NCBI GenBank assembly: GCA_015227615.1
Contig: JAALGZ010000008.1
Location: 1,178,001 to 1,242,000, forward strand
DNA from: Labyrinthula sp. Ha
Taxonomy: Eukaryota > Sar > Bigyra > Labyrinthulida > Labyrinthulaceae
Direction: 5' to 3'
Length of the DNA: 64,000 bases
Made by a program: the position numbers and the translations under genes. The notes under the pieces were generated by a model that did no database searches, had not been told where the DNA came from, and saw only the letters and a program-made list of their open reading frames with translations. Below are positions 24,211 through 33,832 of the stretch, piece after piece. The first letter of the stretch is position 1, and every line of letters starts with the position of its first letter.

Positions 24211-24810
24211 ATGGCCAAACGAAAGTCTCCGACCACAAAGAGCAAGAAGACAAAAAAGCGAAAAGCACCAAAACTCACAGTAGAGTACCTGTTAAAACAA
24301 AATAATTTTCTTCAGCAAGTTTCTACAGAACATGGAAAAAAAGTAAAGTGTGAACTTACGTTGCATGAGTTCAAACCAAGTATTGAAGCAATTCAAGCTC
24401 ATTTGAAGAGCAAAAAGTTTCTAAAGGCAAAAAAAAAGAAAGATGAAAACTGGTATGAAGAGTCAATTTTTGAAAAGTACGAACCTTATATTGTTCAACA
24501 TAAAATAGTTGAAAAATGTTTGTATTGCACATTGACTCGGAGTAAGTTAAACAAAATCCCTGCTCAAATAGAAAAACACATAAATGGAAAACAATATAAA
24601 AAGAAACTTGAAGAGTTGAAAGAAAAAGAAAAACTTACTGCGGAAAAAGAAAAAAAGAGAAAGGAAAAGAAGGAGGAAAGAAGAAGAAAATGGGAGGAAA
24701 AACAAAAGAACGGTGAAACTAAGAATGATGAGGAAATGAGAGAGCAAGAACAAGGAAGTGATGAAAGTAGCGAGGAAGAAGAAGAGCAAAGTTTAATGAG
24801 CGAAGGTTGA
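24211..24810 (+). CDS. SURF2: SURF2-like protein (surfeit locus 2 family)
   Basis: Single exon, 199 residues. A basic N-terminus (1-22) precedes the SURF2 core: FLQQVSTEHGKKVKCELTLHEF at about 33-55, HLKSKKFLKAK at about 64-74, FEKYEPYIVQH at about 86-96, and CLYCTLTRSKLNKIPAQIEKHINGK at about 102-126. The paired Cys and the HINGKQYKKKL stretch match the pattern of animal SURF2 (CKLTLRHINK...HTQGRRY). The C-terminus is a Lys/Glu-rich helix followed by an acidic Ser/Glu tail, as often seen in nucleolar proteins. Human SURF2 is somewhat longer (256 residues). The family is nucleolar and associated with ribosome biogenesis; I infer the same here. The gene is convergent with the MBOAT gene, 109 bp between stops. 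Confidence 0.8.
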   Translation: MAKRKSPTTKSKKTKKRKAPKLTVEYLLKQNNFLQQVSTEHGKKVKCELTLHEFKPSIEAIQAHLKSKKFLKAKKKKDENWYEESIFEKYEPYIVQHKIVEKCLYCTLTRSKLNKIPAQIEKHINGKQYKKKLEELKEKEKLTAEKEKKRKEKKEERRRKWEEKQKNGETKNDEEMREQEQGSDESSEEEEEQSLMSEG

Positions 24811-24919
24811 GTTCCAGTTTCTTGTGTTATTCTAAGTTTTCTTAAACAATATTCAACTGTTTTAATCTTCATGCATTGGCATCTTAAGGTCATCGCCTTG
24901 ATAAAAGCTACATCTGTTT

Positions 24920-26752
24920 CTATTTGTCTTTCTTATTCTGATCTTTTTCTATTCTTTTTATTATTTCAATCCTAATTCGAGCTAAAGAAACAACCGAAAA
25001 CAGAACGTAAACAATAAACAAGTATCCAACTACGGTTAGGACTTCTCGGTGCTGAATCCAGAGATTTATAAACACTGGTTCATGTTCTTTCAATACTTTT
25101 CTACCATATTCTGCATTTCTATTCCAGAAAACATTACTCAGCATATTCCTTGTTTCCCCAAAAACCCATTGATCTTCTTTCTTTCGTCCAATGTTATCCC
25201 AAACAGCCAACTGGTGCAGCAACAGAAATCCATAATACACAGAATTCAATAGCAGTACATTCCATCTTTGAAATTTTTCCAGCTGAGATTCTGAAACCGT
25301 ATCTATTCTATATATCAGCCACGAGCTCAGAATTGCTTTCTCTAGAATCAGAAACATTGCGTTCGATACTCCCCAGTAAATCCATGCTGGAGATCCTCCA
25401 TGCCAGAAGATCATGACAAGAAACACGCAAAGATAAATTGTCAACGTTTTAATTCTTCTTCCAAAGCTTGAAAGCTGAGCAATTGGAGTAGCTATATTTC
25501 TTTTGCACCATAAATGAACACTACGATTGAAATGATGCCAAAAATCCGCAGCATTAAACATTGTAAAAAGTTGTCTTGTGAAGTTTTCAGGAGCTTCTAC
25601 TCCATCCAAACTAGCCCAGATTCTAAAGAACCTCCAAAAGATTACAAATCGTAAATAGTGCTGAAATAGTTTTGCAACAAGAGCGAAGATAATTTCCTCA
25701 GGTTGAAGTTTACTTAGTGCGTTCTCTCGCTTTAGGAACATTCCTAAGAACCAGTTATGATCAATAACTTCTTTTAACACAACAAAAAAAGCTACGGATA
25801 TGATGTCTTGAAAGTTTCTCATCCAGTGTCTAGAGCGCACAGGATATCTTTGCGTATGCTGATCCAGAAATGATCCAAAAGAACAGATTGGCCCTTGGTA
25901 TACTAAAGGTGGGTAAAAGACGTAGTACAAGTAAAACCAAAGGTTATTGTAAGTATCAAGCTCTGGGTTTTCATTAAATATCCAAAATGTTGAGAAATCA
26001 ATGACCCGAAAAAAATAGAATCGAGCTAAGCCACTCCAATCTAGCCCAGCTGAAGACATAAAGAAGTTAATGATTCTCTTCGCATACGGCATTGTTCTCA
26101 CCAGTTGCTTTCTTTGCCGCTTAATATAAAGTGAGAAATAACTTAGAAACATGTCTATTTGCTTTTGAAAGGTGATCGTAGAAAAATAACAACTAAGACC
26201 AATAGAAAACCATATGAAGAGAAGTGCAATGATCTTGCGACCCTTTGTTTGTTGCGACAAGATAAAGATCTTGGCAAGATGGAGAAATACCAATCCAGAA
26301 ACAGCAAGAAGGAAGAAAGCAACAATTCCAACAAAGTATAATTTCCACAGGATGAATATACCCAACAGGTTTGTAACAATCAACCTCGATCGTAGCGCAT
26401 TCGTTTTACTCATCGTTCGTGAAAATACTTGATCAAGGAAATAGCAAACGACAACGATTCCAAAAACTGAAGGTACCATAATAGAAAAAGAATCACTCCA
26501 TATTTTCCATTGTTTCTCCAAGTTATCTCTATATCCTTTTCCCTTGGGTATCTTTCCAAAAAAGAGTGAAAACGCAAAATTTGGATTTGCTTCCCGTAAG
26601 TACTTTATTCCAGGAATGAAATGATATGGATATGACTTCTCAGCAAGGTTATAAGCTACATTTCCTAGCAAATACAACGAGGCAACTATCCCAACCAAAC
26701 TAATAAGAAGTTTCTTTTCTATGCCTTTTCGAGTTTGTACTAAACGGCTCAT
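24920..26752 (-). CDS. MBOAT-family acyltransferase, GUP1/HHAT-like
   Basis: Single exon, 610 residues, strongly hydrophobic with about ten candidate membrane segments. The membrane-bound O-acyltransferase core lies in the second half: FYLYYVFYPPLVYQGPICSF at about 273-292, DFWHHFNRSVHLWCKRNIATP at about 403-423, and the catalytic-His region VFLVMIFWHGGSPAWIYWG at about 443-461 with His451. Length and the order of these motifs match GUP1/HHAT proteins. In yeast GUP1 remodels GPI-anchor lipids by acyl transfer in the ER; HHAT palmitoylates Hedgehog. I infer an ER acyltransferase, substrate unknown. It is divergent from the J-protein gene with a spacer of about 150 bp, and convergent with SURF2. 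Confidence 0.85.
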   Translation of the reverse strand: MSRLVQTRKGIEKKLLISLVGIVASLYLLGNVAYNLAEKSYPYHFIPGIKYLREANPNFAFSLFFGKIPKGKGYRDNLEKQWKIWSDSFSIMVPSVFGIVVVCYFLDQVFSRTMSKTNALRSRLIVTNLLGIFILWKLYFVGIVAFFLLAVSGLVFLHLAKIFILSQQTKGRKIIALLFIWFSIGLSCYFSTITFQKQIDMFLSYFSLYIKRQRKQLVRTMPYAKRIINFFMSSAGLDWSGLARFYFFRVIDFSTFWIFNENPELDTYNNLWFYLYYVFYPPLVYQGPICSFGSFLDQHTQRYPVRSRHWMRNFQDIISVAFFVVLKEVIDHNWFLGMFLKRENALSKLQPEEIIFALVAKLFQHYLRFVIFWRFFRIWASLDGVEAPENFTRQLFTMFNAADFWHHFNRSVHLWCKRNIATPIAQLSSFGRRIKTLTIYLCVFLVMIFWHGGSPAWIYWGVSNAMFLILEKAILSSWLIYRIDTVSESQLEKFQRWNVLLLNSVYYGFLLLHQLAVWDNIGRKKEDQWVFGETRNMLSNVFWNRNAEYGRKVLKEHEPVFINLWIQHREVLTVVGYLFIVYVLFSVVSLARIRIEIIKRIEKDQNKKDK

Positions 26753-26901
26753 TTTGATATCAAACCTTAATTGCCCAAAATACTAAACCTTGGCTTTCTT
26801 ACCAGTAGAGAAACGGTAATTAGTATTGCTCAATGGAAAGGCGACATTACTTGTGTCATAGCAGTACCGTAACATCAATAGAAGAGAGTAGAAAAGAAAG
26901 G
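26753..26901. promoter_or_regulatory. Bidirectional promoter, 149 bp
   Basis: The gap between the MBOAT start and the preferred J-protein start at 26902. Like the 147-bp divergent gap in the first island, it must hold both promoters. No clear TATA box or operator is visible; a purine-rich leader (GAAGAGAGTAGAAAAGAAAG) precedes the J-protein start. Confidence 0.45.
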
Positions 26902-28582
26902 ATGAGCAAGAAAATTGTTGCCGTAGATGAATCCAAAAGGATATGTATTTGCTTTATATGATTTTCAAATTTATATAGACAATGAAGAAAAAGGTAGCGA
27001 GGAAAAATTGGAGCCTGACCATCCAGAAACTGCGGAAGAAACAACTGATTTTGGTTTGTTCAACCTTTTTACGTTCGATTCACCAAAAAACTTTGCAGAT
27101 GGAACTTTTTCTGGGTTAAAGAACCTCACATTTGGAACTTTAGTCGGCATCATAGCAGTTCTTTTCCTACCTCTGGAATCTTTATACTCATCATACCGAG
27201 AAAAAGTCTCCCTTGCAGTCGCTGGCATATCCTTCTTCAAATCCCTTGCGCTTAGTCTTGTTGTTTCAATCCTTGCTCCGTCTGCTGGTTTAGCTACTTT
27301 TGCATTTCAATTTCTTCGTGGTACTTTTAACACTCCAGATTCGTTGATTGAAGAATATTTTTTTGACAAAGAGTTCAAGCCAGAGAAAAGATGGTTCAAT
27401 TATTCGATCGATGATGAAGAACAAGAGCTATCTGACATAGAAGAGGATGCTTTTCTTAAAGAACCTGTGGAAAGAAATACAGATGGGGATGGTGCACAAA
27501 ATGTGAAGGATACAAAATTGTATGATGTACTTAACCTGGCTCCGAATGCAACTCAAATTGAGATTAAGAAGCACTATTATAAGCTAGCCAGAAAATTGCA
27601 TCCCGATAAAAATCCAGAAGATGAAGCATCAAAGCAGAAATTCCAAGAACTAGCTTCTGCTTTTGAAACTTTGAACGATCCAAAGAAGCGTGAAATATAT
27701 GATGTCAAAGGTAAGCAGGAAGAGAATGTTGAGTTTGATCCGAATTTTGTCTTTTCCTTCTTGTTTGGAAATGAATTATTAAAATCACTAGTTGGCGAAT
27801 TTTATTACTCAATGGTTGCTGCAGCTTTGGTTAATCTTGATCTTGAAAGCCAAGGGGATCAAGTTTTCAATGTGCTGTTCAAGAGTGATGAAAGATACAA
27901 TCGATATTTTGATGTTAAGCAAAGGCGGCGAAGACTTTATTTAGCAAAAGCTTTGTTCAGTACTATAGATAAAGATGATGAAGAAAGATATACGAGTTTG
28001 GAATCTATTTGTTCAGAAGAGATAGGAAAAGTTATGATTGGTTTCTTAGGGCAGATATATATGCTTGCTTCAGGTTTTTATGAACCCGGTGTTGGACTAG
28101 GTTTTCTAGATCAGTTTTTTCCAGAAAAGCTGAAAACGTTTTTTTTCATGAGTTTCTTTTTGCTGAAGCAGAAGTTTTTAAAAGTGATTTTTGAGTTTAG
28201 GCTTCGTTTTCAGTATTGGATTTCTTTGTTTGCTCTCATTTATAAGATAATTAAAATATTATTGGAGAATCGGTTCTTTAGAAAAGAAACCGAAGACGAG
28301 GAATCTGAAACAAAACAACTTGTCGTAAAGTTGAAAACAGCTGTATTGAGTTTTGTGTGGAGATCTGTTTTGTGGGATGTGTATAGTGCAGTTACAGATG
28401 CTCTACGACGGGTTAAGAAAGATAAATCCTCACTTGACGGTCCAGCCCCAGAAACAATTAAGGCGGAAATTTTTAAAATTGGAAAGGTTTATCGAGAGTT
28501 TGGAAGCTTTTCTTTTAGTACTACTCCACTTGTTGTTACATTGATTGAAGAAAAACTGAAAGGTGTTTTTAATGACCTATAG
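26902..28582 (+). CDS. Membrane-associated J-domain protein with DnaJ-X-like C-terminus
   Basis: My preferred model has exon 1 at 26902-26944, a 34-bp intron (26945-26978, GTATTT...TATAG) and exon 2 at 26979-28582, giving 548 residues. An unspliced alternative starts at 26927 (551 residues). The intron model removes an out-of-frame upstream ATG and matches the 34-bp introns of the prohibitin and kinase genes. Features: an acidic N-terminus; two hydrophobic segments at about 63-82 and 93-127; an acidic linker; a J domain at about 194-259 with the HPD motif at 222-224 (KLHPDKNP), so HSP70 stimulation should be intact; then a DnaJ-X-type region starting NFVFSFLFGNELLKSLVGEFYY. The layout resembles Caj1/Djp1-like J-proteins but with membrane segments before the J domain, which suggests an ER or other organelle-membrane co-chaperone. 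The next gene starts only 57 bp downstream. Confidence 0.85.
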
Positions 28583-28639
28583 GTTGACCGTTAAGCTTGT
28601 AGATAAAGTAACCGTTAAGGGCTTGAAATTTATGACGAA
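28583..28639 (+). promoter_or_regulatory. 57-bp tandem gene gap with ACCGTTAAG repeats and minimal uORF
   Basis: Between the J-protein stop and the surface-protein A start lie two direct copies of ACCGTTAAG (about 28587 and 28612). An ATG at 28632 opens a three-codon frame (Met-Thr-Lys) whose TGA (28641-28643) overlaps the ATG of surface protein A (ATGA), a classic termination-reinitiation layout. The gap is too short for an ordinary promoter, so A may use a promoter inside the J-protein gene or be read through from it. Confidence 0.4.
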
Positions 28640-31600
28640 ATGAATTTACAGTGGTCGGTGTTCGCTTTGTGGCTCTTGGAGAGTGACTGCAATGGTGTCG
28701 GTATTGATGACGTCGTTGTGGAGTACAACTTTCTTTTGGACGAGTGTTTGCGTAGTGCTGAGTTTCAGAATACCGGTAGCCTTCACAGTGTTGGAAGTAT
28801 GAAGTCTTTCTCATTTGGCGAGGATGGAAAGACGTTTACCTGTCCAAGTATTTCACTTGATGCTTTATACTTTGAAAATTGTTCTAATGGGTTTGAACCA
28901 GTTTCACATGGATACTTTGGGGGCCTGGCATCTGCAAACTTCTTTGACTCTGGTGTTTTGTCGGATCACAAGTTTGCTCTCTCCTTTTGGCTATATATAA
29001 AAAGATTCGAGCAAGATATGAAAATCTTTGAGCTGTCAAGTTCTACTAAATCTACTCAATGGCGAGGTGGTTATGAACAGGAGTACGATGTTTCAATATC
29101 TCTTCGAAACTCTTTCCAAGTCCAGGTAACAATGTCTACGGGTCCAACCTCAAGTATAGACCGTATCTTTGAGGTACCTGCAGCCCTGACAGCTCATCAG
29201 CTGATATTTTTAGTTGTTTCATTTGATGGAAGCCAGCTCACATGTTTCTTGGATGGTAAAGAGGTCAACATTCTCAACCCTACAGTGAATGGATTTGTTT
29301 TTGGAGAAAACAGAAAGTTAACACTCGGTGGAGGATATGAAAAAAACGCTGTTCCGTTTTATGGTTTTTTTGTTTACTTTGCTGTATTTACCCTTTCACT
29401 TTCACAGGAAGATGTCAGCAAGCTTTATTATAGTTCAAAACTGATGAACAATCGTCCCACTATATCAGATTTTACCTATAGGAAAGTTGAGGATGAAATA
29501 CTCCAGTTGAACTTTTCAGATCTGGTATTTGACCTTGACCAGCTGCCCCCTTTGAATTCTAGACTGAGTTTGAGTTTCTTTGTAATGTCTCTCCCATCTC
29601 TCGGTCATTTTATTATGAATGGAATCCCTATTACCAAAGTTCCGTCTCTGGTACAAGATGCAGACATTATTGAATATAAGCAGCAAGAAGCAAACACATT
29701 TGGCTTCACAGAGTTTTTTCAAGTGAAAGTATTAGATTCTGAGAAACCTAGCGCCGAAGTTGAGAAATGCTTAGATTTCTTGTCTGCTGCAACATTATCT
29801 ATTGAAGTTGCTGAAGCAAATGATGCTCCAATTGCATTCTCCACAGAAGTGTTTCTTCCTTTTTCAAGAACAGGTAGGATAACATTAACTGGCTCAGATG
29901 TTGACTTTCCTGTACTTCAGGAAGAAGCTTTTTTGCCTATCTTTTTTACGGTATCGTTCTCCGAGGAAAATACAGTATATCTGGGGAGTTTAGTAGATTG
30001 CGACTCAGGAGTTCAACTTGAACAGACGGTCCGCGTAAATTCAAGCATTGTTAGAACTGATAACTATATATTCGCAGCGAATGTTTGTTTCAAGGCCAAC
30101 AACAGTCGAACGCCCGATCATGAGGGTACAATGGGAAGCCAATTCTATAACCTCGTACTGGAAGATGGTGCTGGTGGAAAAAGTGCTATGGCTTTGTTAA
30201 CGGTTAGAGTTGTGGTTGATCTATTTGTAGGTTGTGGAGAGGTTGGAGGTACACCTTGTGAAACTATTATTGCAAACGATGAAACCTCAGAAATATATCT
30301 CAGAATAGCAGATGCCCTGTGTGATGAAATGCCCAAGGAAACAGTTTCTGATACCTGCACGATATCAAAAAATCAAATACACCTCACCGCTCCTTTTGTG
30401 GCCTCTGAAGCAGGTGAACTTTCATATTGGCTTAGGGATGATATTTTCAAACTCCTTTTTAATTATACCGATACAAGCTCAATAGAGGAGACTGTGTCTC
30501 TACCAGTTGGGTTGAGATCACTTAATTTCACCCCTGCAGGAGACTACTTTAACCTGGCTGACAATCCTATTTGTAGCACTGGAACCCAGTTTAAATGTGC
30601 TGGTTTCATTGAAAAAAGTTTCATTCAAGATGATGCTCTCAAATGCACCGGCAAGCATTGCGGTGAAGGGTTAACAAGCTCAAATCTCTTGGGGACAGTG
30701 ATTGGAAATTGTGGAAGTAGTGTTGAACTTGGTTGCCCTGTAGAAATTCACTATACATTTAGTTTCCGTAATTTAACAAGTCCAGCAAGAGCAACCCTAG
30801 GGCAAGAAATTTGGATCAAGCCCTCGTCATCAATGGCAATGGTTTCCAGCTTAAAAATGAATTCAAATTTATCCTTCGATCTAATTGGACGTCTTGATGA
30901 GCGTGTAACGTTAAGGAAGCTTCCTGGAGATACAATATTTCTTACTGATAAGTTTCAAAATCTTCGAAATGTATTCTTAAGAATCTGCCTGAGTGCTAAC
31001 TCTCAAAATTTCGGTAGATTAAGTTTGCTCATGAATGCGACTGAATTTCGTAGAAATGAAGTAAATTTAATAATTGCAAATGATCCGGATGAAGAGGCAG
31101 ATGATGTGGGAACGATTTGTTACTTTAATGGATGTCCTCCGGGAAGGGATATTTTGATTGCAGCTCCTGTTGATACTGTGAACAAAATATTAGAAAGGCT
31201 AACAATCCAAGTATTTGACCTTCCAGGTGATACAACCTCTGAAATTGACCTGATATTAACCTTTTCTTACTTGGAAGCTTCTCCAAAGTCTCAAACAGTG
31301 AGATTTCCAGTAAAGATAAGAAGTGAAATTCAGTATAGAAGAACCGTGGAAGATTTCTTTGGGTTGATGGTTGGGTTCTCTGGAATTTCATTGATTTGTT
31401 TTGGGTATAGCTCTGCCAAGAGGAGGCGCAAGATTTTCAACAGAAGAAGACGGGTTAAAAAATATAGTAGTGACTGTGTAGAGATTGGTACTACTCCTAA
31501 AGCTCTTTCTCCAGAACCAGTTCCTATTCCAGAGAAGGATGACCTTTATAATAGAACAAACTTAAAACCTCGGAAGAGGGCTATGGATCCTAAAGTAAAC

Positions 31601-31672
31601 AAACGAAGAATTGTAGACATCACGGATGAAGATTTCATTAAGTACAGGGATGTAATTGATGAATTTCTTTAA
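28640..31672 (+). CDS. Type I membrane surface protein A (LamG-like/cadherin-like family)
   Basis: Single exon, 1,010 residues. A hydrophobic N-terminus (about 4-14) suggests a signal peptide. The first 270 residues resemble a laminin-G/concanavalin-A-like jelly roll (LTLGGGYEKNAVPFYGFFVYFAVFTLSLSQEDV). Two cadherin-like repeats follow (DLVFDLDQL...YKQQEANTFGFTEFFQVKV...EANDAPI and TLTGSDVD). A Cys-rich part carries the family signature VGCGEVGGTPCE. A single membrane segment lies at about 905-923 (FFGLMVGFSGISLICFGY), followed by a basic tail of about 85 residues ending DEFL. Several N-glycosylation sequons are present. It is the most diverged of four paralogues (others at 39744, 52166 and 55846) and has normal codon use, about a third of third positions G/C in the part I counted. 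Role in adhesion or recognition is inferred. Confidence 0.85.
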   Translation: MNLQWSVFALWLLESDCNGVGIDDVVVEYNFLLDECLRSAEFQNTGSLHSVGSMKSFSFGEDGKTFTCPSISLDALYFENCSNGFEPVSHGYFGGLASANFFDSGVLSDHKFALSFWLYIKRFEQDMKIFELSSSTKSTQWRGGYEQEYDVSISLRNSFQVQVTMSTGPTSSIDRIFEVPAALTAHQLIFLVVSFDGSQLTCFLDGKEVNILNPTVNGFVFGENRKLTLGGGYEKNAVPFYGFFVYFAVFTLSLSQEDVSKLYYSSKLMNNRPTISDFTYRKVEDEILQLNFSDLVFDLDQLPPLNSRLSLSFFVMSLPSLGHFIMNGIPITKVPSLVQDADIIEYKQQEANTFGFTEFFQVKVLDSEKPSAEVEKCLDFLSAATLSIEVAEANDAPIAFSTEVFLPFSRTGRITLTGSDVDFPVLQEEAFLPIFFTVSFSEENTVYLGSLVDCDSGVQLEQTVRVNSSIVRTDNYIFAANVCFKANNSRTPDHEGTMGSQFYNLVLEDGAGGKSAMALLTVRVVVDLFVGCGEVGGTPCETIIANDETSEIYLRIADALCDEMPKETVSDTCTISKNQIHLTAPFVASEAGELSYWLRDDIFKLLFNYTDTSSIEETVSLPVGLRSLNFTPAGDYFNLADNPICSTGTQFKCAGFIEKSFIQDDALKCTGKHCGEGLTSSNLLGTVIGNCGSSVELGCPVEIHYTFSFRNLTSPARATLGQEIWIKPSSSMAMVSSLKMNSNLSFDLIGRLDERVTLRKLPGDTIFLTDKFQNLRNVFLRICLSANSQNFGRLSLLMNATEFRRNEVNLIIANDPDEEADDVGTICYFNGCPPGRDILIAAPVDTVNKILERLTIQVFDLPGDTTSEIDLILTFSYLEASPKSQTVRFPVKIRSEIQYRRTVEDFFGLMVGFSGISLICFGYSSAKRRRKIFNRRRRVKKYSSDCVEIGTTPKALSPEPVPIPEKDDLYNRTNLKPRKRAMDPKVNKRRIVDITDEDFIKYRDVIDEFL

Positions 31673-31704
31673 CAACATGGCACTTAGTGTTCATTTAATT
31701 GCTG

Positions 31705-32349
31705 CTATGTACGGGTAGGTACAAACCTTGTATATAATAAAGCACTCACAGACTCCTTGGTAAAATAATCTTCAAGTTCTGAGTCTCTTAAAAAAGCTGC
31801 AGCTGAAACAAAACTAAATCCTTGACTTCCGCATAGAAGCAGATCAACTTTGTTCCCGTTGAATTGCCTTTTAACATTCTTCACAACAATCTCAGAAAAA
31901 TCCTTTAGTCCACTCAAGTTATAATCCGCAGCATCTCCAAACCACTTGATCCCAATACACTTTCTTACTTCATCTAGAACAAGAACCACTTCATCTCCAT
32001 CACTAAGCCCAATTCGTGCACGTTTAAAAAAAATCGTTGGCGTACATTCGATAAGTTTTTGGTTCAAGGTTCGCAAGACAGACACAAGAAAATTCTGGAA
32101 CATTTTCATCAAATTGAAATTTCCTACTAACATAAGGTCGTATCTTTCTTGAGTTAAATCTATATGTTTTGCTTGATAGCAAAAATGATAATAGGGGATT
32201 AAGATTTTCGCGGCGTTTAACACTTTCTTACAAAAGTTATTGCTCAAAGGTACCAACCTTAAAACCCTTGAATCTAGCAAGGAAAGTGCATGAACTTCAT
32301 TGTTTTCACTATTGAAGAGTTCGGAATTATAGTTCAAATATAACTGCAT
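31705..32349 (-). CDS. Hypothetical protein
   Basis: About 214 residues from the first ATG (32349); the frame is open a little further upstream but without another ATG. I recognise no family. It has alternating hydrophobic and charged segments that look like a globular alpha/beta fold (YDLMLVGNF at about 75, DEVVLVLDEVRKCIGI near 120, VDLLLCGSQGFSFVSAAAFL near 175). There is no signal peptide or clear membrane helix. Its stop lies 32 bp from the stop of surface protein A (convergent), so the two 3' UTRs overlap. It is downstream of the kinase gene on the same strand. Coding status rests on length and composition only. Confidence 0.65.
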   Translation of the reverse strand: MQLYLNYNSELFNSENNEVHALSLLDSRVLRLVPLSNNFCKKVLNAAKILIPYYHFCYQAKHIDLTQERYDLMLVGNFNLMKMFQNFLVSVLRTLNQKLIECTPTIFFKRARIGLSDGDEVVLVLDEVRKCIGIKWFGDAADYNLSGLKDFSEIVVKNVKRQFNGNKVDLLLCGSQGFSFVSAAAFLRDSELEDYFTKESVSALLYTRFVPTRT

Positions 32350-32676
32350 TGGTTTTTTATTCAAACAAGTGGCTTTGCTAGGTATTCAGTGAATAGTGAT
32401 GTTTAAACAATACGTACTTCAGTTATCTGTCTTATCCGGACTCTAACTTTACTCTACTTACCAACACTCTCGATACATACCATGGCAGAGAAACTACCAC
32501 AAGTATAACTATACACCACTTTTATTATGTACCGGTATTAGTTATGTCCTGACTGGCCAGTCTTCTATCCCTGGCACGTAAAATCGTAACAGGTCGTAAA
32601 AAAAGGTAATATTTACCTATGCTTAAGGAAACTGCAGTTAACCATTACAAGCTACAACATATACATTTATATAGAA

Positions 32677-33832
32677 CTACTCAACCAAAGGAAACTCTGT
32701 GGAACTTTGACCTAAACTTGAGAGGAATGAAGTTTGAAACTCTTGTTTCTCCCTGTTCTGTTCAGCAGTATCAAACTTGTGAACGTTCGCTAGGTGGTTA
32801 AAAACATCAATAGCTTGATGAGCTTTTCCAGCAGCAAGCATCTTCCTTCTAAAATGACTCATTTGAAAATCTTTGGAATCGATTACAACATCATTTTCTC
32901 CCCCCTTTAGCCAAACATGGTTCAAAATCTGATCATAGTTTGCTCGTCTTTCTGGTCTTGGTTGCATAACCCTCTTCAAGAAGTCCTTGGCTTCATCACT
33001 CACGGATCTCCAGCTTTCTTCTGGAAAGAAACCCCATCTACCCTGTCTAACTTTTTCCAGTAACAAGTTCTTTCCCAATTCTCCTTCTTCATCCACATGA
33101 AATGGTAAATGCCCTCCGCTCAATAATAGATAAGCGATTACTCCAAGAGACCAAATGTCACATTTGTAACTATATGGTTTTTGACTTAGCACTTCTGGAC
33201 TAACATAATTTGGTGTACCTAATAATATAAACACTGAAACAATAATATTTACCGCACATAGTCTGTAAAAGTGAAAACTCAGCCTGATCTTTATCTATTT
33301 TGATACTCAGGTTAAAATCAGCAAGTTTTAATTCCCCTTTGTCTCCAGTTTCAGTCAGTAAGAGATTTTGAGGTTTTAGGTCTCTATGAATAACCCCTTT
33401 CTCTTTGCAATATTTCAAACCAAGTGCCAATTTTCTTATTATCCTCTGTACATCACCTTCAGTATAATCTTTTCTCACTACTTTTTCGTATAGCTCACCT
33501 CCAGAACAGTATTCCATGCAAATATACATTACGTTTTCCTCTTCGAAATAATCATAAAACCTCACAACATTTTGGTGATTTAAAGATTTCAGTATATCAA
33601 CCTCTTTATGAAGTCCTTTTTTTTCTCTTTCACTCAGTTCTGTCTTGTCGATTATTTTAACTGCAACCACCGCGTTCGACTTTCGATCCCTTCCCAGGCG
33701 TACTTCCGCATAAGATCCAGCTCCTAACACTTTGTCTGTCAATATGTATTGCTTGTTGAACGCATCTAACGCAGAATTTTTTGCTTTGCTAGAGTTCTTG
33801 TTTCGGGAGAGGATTTTCTTTAAAAGTGACAT
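32677..33832 (-). CDS. CAMK-type Ser/Thr protein kinase with DFN in place of DFG
   Basis: Two exons (33253-33832 and 32677-33218) around a 34-bp intron (33219-33252) give 373 residues; splicing restores TMCGTPNYVSPEVL. Kinase domain about 30-310: glycine loop GAGSYAEV, Lys59 in VAVKI, Glu in HKEVDIL, HRDLKPQN at 149-156, metal-binding loop DFN at 172-174, SPEVL for the usual APE, DIWSLGVIAYLLLSG. Closest in pattern to calcium/calmodulin-dependent and CDPK-like kinases, but no EF hands are present. The C-terminal 60 residues (KMLAAGKAHQAIDVFNHLANVHKF) may form a regulatory helix like the CDPK junction. The Gly-to-Asn change in DFG leaves the metal-binding Asp intact, so activity is possible but activation-loop dynamics may differ. 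The upstream sequence (33833-34100) is the likely promoter. Confidence 0.88.

Noticed and set aside
24547-24893. Phe/Ser-rich minus-strand frames opposite SURF2
   Set aside because: Antisense shadows of the Lys/Glu-rich SURF2 tail.
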